Of a stretch of DNA of 64,000 nt, positions 61,697-64,000 are shown piece after piece; position 1 is the first letter of the stretch; every line of letters starts with the position of its first letter. The position numbers were made by a program, and so were the translations under genes. The stretch covers positions 1-64,000 of the forward strand of contig CAZTXS010000003.1 in assembly GCA_964617585.1 (NCBI GenBank). The letters run 5' to 3'. The DNA is from UMGS1601 sp964617585 (GTDB lineage: Bacteria > Bacillota > Clostridia > Oscillospirales > Ruminococcaceae). The notes beneath the pieces were generated by a model that saw only the letters and a list, made by a program, of their open reading frames with translations, was not told where the DNA came from and ran no database searches.

Positions 61697-62764
61697 ATGA
61701 AATATAAGATTAACAGAAAAAACTGGGGATGTTTTTTCAGCGTCCCCTGCGAAGCGGTTTCAAATCACATTAAGCTATGCAGCGGCGATTTTTATAAGGT
61801 TCTGTTATGTATATTATCCTGTGATAAAAATGAAATAATCTCAGAAGAATTAAGCTCAATTACCGGTATATCTGTGGATATTATAGACGATGCCGTACTT
61901 TATTGGAGTCAAAGCGGTATATTCTCGGTACTTAATGTTTCCGTTCAGAAATCGGGAGAAAATAAGGCTAAAGCAGATAAACACGAAAATAACAAAGCGT
62001 TTTCCGCTTTTAACAACAGCTCCGAAAGCGCAGGCGAGCAAAAAATTTCAATTATTCCGTCTGTAAATCCCTCTAAAAACTCTCTTGAAAAAAAGAGCCA
62101 CGCTAAATATTCCGCAAAAGAAGTATCAGATATTTTAAACAGTCAAAAAGAAATCAAAGAAATGTTTTCACAGCTTGAAATAATTCTGAAAAAAAATCTG
62201 AACTTTACGGAACAGTGCGGATATATAAATTTGGCGCAGAATTACGGATTTCCGGCGGCTTCGATTTTGCTGTTGGTTCAGTATTGCGAAAACATAGGAA
62301 AGTCCAGCATCAGGTACATAGAAAAAATTGCGGAATCGTGGTTTGAAAAGGATATCACTACATATCCTCAGGTTGAAGCTGAAATTATTAAAATGACTAA
62401 ATCGCACGCTATTGAAAACAAAGTCGCAAAGAGCTTCGGAATGACAACAGCGCTTACTAAAAAGCAAAAGGAATACATAAATACCTGGACTGAACTGGGC
62501 TTTGACATAGATATGATTGAGCTGGCTTATGAAAAATGTGTGAATCAGACAAATCAGCTTTCCTTCCCCTATATTAATAAAATTATACTAAACTGGTCGG
62601 AAGAAAAAATATTCACACCCGATGAAGTTAATATACTTGACGCAAAGACAAAGAAAAATAAAAAATCCACCCGCAAAAAAGAAAAAGAACATTCATATGA
62701 TTTGGACGAGTTTTACGAATTCACTATGAATCATGTTCCTCAGATAAAGGGCAAAAATGAATAA
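61697..62764 (+). CDS. DnaD domain protein (replication initiation, DnaB/DnaD type)
   Basis: A 355-residue protein with an N-terminal winged-helix-like region (SGDFYKVLLCILSCDK), a polar linker and two DnaB2/DnaD-type helical domains (about 140-225 and 245-310; YGFPAASILLLVQYCEN, WTELGFDIDMIELAYEKC). These proteins help load the replicative helicase at DnaA-opened DNA. The ATG was chosen with GAGGTG upstream; the frame opens at TTG 61,685. It is followed directly by the helicase-loader gene. Confidence 0.88.
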   Translation: MKYKINRKNWGCFFSVPCEAVSNHIKLCSGDFYKVLLCILSCDKNEIISEELSSITGISVDIIDDAVLYWSQSGIFSVLNVSVQKSGENKAKADKHENNKAFSAFNNSSESAGEQKISIIPSVNPSKNSLEKKSHAKYSAKEVSDILNSQKEIKEMFSQLEIILKKNLNFTEQCGYINLAQNYGFPAASILLLVQYCENIGKSSIRYIEKIAESWFEKDITTYPQVEAEIIKMTKSHAIENKVAKSFGMTTALTKKQKEYINTWTELGFDIDMIELAYEKCVNQTNQLSFPYINKIILNWSEEKIFTPDEVNILDAKTKKNKKSTRKKEKEHSYDLDEFYEFTMNHVPQIKGKNE

Positions 62765-62785
62765 GTATTAAGGGAGTAAACCAAA

Positions 62786-63778
62786 ATGGATAAAATATCG
62801 CATACCGCTTTTACTAAAGCTGCTGCGGAAATTGAAAACAGAAAAAGTAAATCGCTTGAAACACTTGAGCTTCACAAAGGTGAAATCAGAAGAAAAGCTC
62901 CTGAGATAGATTTGCTCTGCAACAGAGTTCTGGAAACAAGTATAGAACTGTCAAAGGCTATTATTTCCCACAACGGAGATATTGACAGATTGATAAATGA
63001 AATTAAGGACAAAAACCTTGAAAATCAGCTTAAAATCAAAATAATGCTCAAAGAATTCGGGTATCCGGAAAATTATCTTAAAGCCGAGTACGTTTGCCCT
63101 ATATGCAGCGACAGCGGTTATGTAAACGGAGAAAGATGTAGCTGCTTTAACGAGCTTATAAAGAAATACACTATTGAAGAGCTGAATAAAAGCTGCAGGA
63201 TAGAGCTTCATGATTTTGATGAGTTTAATCTTGGCTTGTATTCTAATCTGCCTGACGAAAAATCAGGAATCGTTCCCCGTGAAAGAATGAGCGATATTTT
63301 TTCTCAATGCAAAAATTATGCAGATACTTTTAAAAAACATTCCTGTTCTTTATTCTTTCTGGGAAAGACAGGACTCGGCAAGACCTTCATGTCGTCTATG
63401 ATAGCAAAGGCTCTTATAGAAAAAGGCTTTAACGTTGCTTTTGATTCAATAAATAATTTTCTGATAAGAACCGAAAATGAACATTTCGGAAGAAGCGACG
63501 GAAACACTGTTGAGATTCTTTTAGATGCTGATTTGTTGATTTTGGACGATTTAGGGTCGGAGTTTTCTACTCCTTTTAACACTTCAACTATTTACAACAT
63601 TATAAACAGCAGGATAAATTTAAACGTACCTACAATTGTTTCAACAAATATGTCCCTTTCAGAGCTTAATGAAAAATATGACGACAGAATCATATCAAGG
63701 CTTACCGGAATATATACTCCTTACAGATTTTTCGGTACGGATATAAGACAGGTTAAAAGACGTATGATGAATAAATAA
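62786..63778 (+). CDS. DnaI/DnaC-like helicase loader ATPase
   Basis: A 330-residue AAA+ protein with a zinc-binding part C104-x2-C107-x10-C118-x-C120, Walker A GKTGLGKT at 193-200, and LILDDLGSEF. The C-terminal arginine-finger region ends RFFGTDIRQVKRRMM. It resembles the DnaI/DnaC family that deposits DnaB helicase on DNA, and the partner dnaD-like gene 21 bases upstream supports a replication role over an IS21 IstB. Confidence 0.9.
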   Translation: MDKISHTAFTKAAAEIENRKSKSLETLELHKGEIRRKAPEIDLLCNRVLETSIELSKAIISHNGDIDRLINEIKDKNLENQLKIKIMLKEFGYPENYLKAEYVCPICSDSGYVNGERCSCFNELIKKYTIEELNKSCRIELHDFDEFNLGLYSNLPDEKSGIVPRERMSDIFSQCKNYADTFKKHSCSLFFLGKTGLGKTFMSSMIAKALIEKGFNVAFDSINNFLIRTENEHFGRSDGNTVEILLDADLLILDDLGSEFSTPFNTSTIYNIINSRINLNVPTIVSTNMSLSELNEKYDDRIISRLTGIYTPYRFFGTDIRQVKRRMMNK

Positions 63779-63785
63779 GATATAG

Positions 63786-63821
63786 AAAAAGGTGAAAAGC
63801 ATTTTTGCTCTTCACCTTTTT
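63786..63821. terminator. Bidirectional terminator between dnaI-like gene and tyrS
   Basis: AAAAAGGTGAA (63,786-63,796) pairs with TTCACCTTTTT (63,811-63,821), with GC pairs in the loop. Runs of T follow on both strands, so it serves both convergent genes. Confidence 0.85.
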
Positions 63822-63823
63822 CT

Positions 63824-64000
63824 TTATGCAAGCTCCGCCTTGTGAAATACCTTCTTGCCTTTTTTGATAATTACGGACTGTGAAAGCTTTATAAACGCTT
63901 TCGGGTCGTTTATCTTATCATCGTCAACCGAAACTCCTCCCTGCTGGACAAGTCTTCTCGCTTCTCCGTTTGACGAAGCAAGACCGCACTTAACAAGCAA
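63824..64000 (-). CDS. tyrS: Tyrosyl-tRNA synthetase, C-terminal S4 domain (5' end outside window)
   Basis: The last 58 codons of a gene that continues past the window. The translation holds the S4 RNA-binding fold of bacterial TyrRS: LVKCGLASSNGEARRLVQQGGV and IKKGKKVFHKAELA before the stop. The distinctive end makes TyrS more likely than other S4 proteins. Confidence 0.85.
   Translation of the reverse strand: MLVKCGLASSNGEARRLVQQGGVSVDDDKINDPKAFIKLSQSVIIKKGKKVFHKAELA

Noticed and set aside
1..64000. tRNA genes, rRNA, CRISPR arrays, prophage or toxin-antitoxin pairs
   Set aside because: I looked for cloverleaf-like T-loops, regular spaced repeats and phage structural genes by eye and found none.

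Overview
The window is about 64 kb of low-GC chromosomal DNA from an endospore-forming member of the Clostridia. It carries the whole spoIIIA operon, yqfC/yqfD, ylbJ-like and yunB genes. It also has the SCIFF peptide with its radical-SAM maturase, a Clostridia hallmark, and GatCAB, a split transketolase, ThyX instead of ThyA, and Firmicutes division genes (sepF, ylmH, divIVA). Gene order resembles Oscillospiraceae/Ruminococcaceae-type genomes, but that placement is inference. No rRNA, tRNA, CRISPR array or prophage was seen.

Layout. (1) 1-1,100: a MarR regulator and the start of a MATE efflux pump, on the minus strand and visibly richer in GC than the rest, so probably acquired. (2) 1,100-1,510: decayed IS DNA with a truncated transposase start, a hairpin repeat and duplicated end-like motifs. 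(3) 1,611-4,178, plus strand: yajC, a TIGR04086 membrane protein, the SCIFF peptide and its maturase. (4) 4,442-19,318, plus strand: spoIIIAA-AH, then yqhY, nusB, a TsaD-like paralog, xseA, xseB, ispA, dxs, tlyA, nadK, argR and recN. Promoters precede spoIIIAA (weak candidate) and yqhY, and a strong terminator follows recN. (5) 19,456-25,889, plus strand: thyX, tmk, a DUF2156 gene, a DJ-1 gene, a 5-formyl-THF cyclo-ligase gene, mltG and a U32 peptidase-family gene. (6) 25,890-26,240: a scar holding a repeat fragment and an unidentified coding remnant. (7) 26,241-35,192, minus strand: a Xer-type tyrosine recombinase with a striking palindrome in its leader, then yqfC-yqfD and phoH-ybeY-dgkA-era-yqzL-recO-mutS2. 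(8) 35,327-36,388, plus strand: ylbJ-like gene. (9) 36,464-47,000, minus strand: three units, ligA-pyrophosphatase-like-gatCAB, yunB, and lspA-rluD-HAD-transketolase (two subunits). (10) 47,088-61,512, minus strand: one tightly packed unit, miaB-ylbF-mutS-mutL-miaA-hfq-adaptor-yggS-sepF-ylmH-divIVA-ileS. (11) 61,697-63,778, plus strand: dnaD-like and dnaI-like genes, then the C-terminal end of tyrS on the minus strand.

Most of the window is conserved housekeeping. The accessory or unusual elements are a dispersed multi-hairpin repeat (two near-full copies, one of them inside the spoIIIA operon between AC and AD, plus two fragments), the control region of the SCIFF peptide and its maturase, the palindrome in front of the recombinase, the coding remnant at 26.0-26.2 kb, and the MarR/MATE island. 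Nothing seen amounts to a clearly new multi-gene system. The repeat family and the recombinase palindrome are the best candidates for something undescribed.
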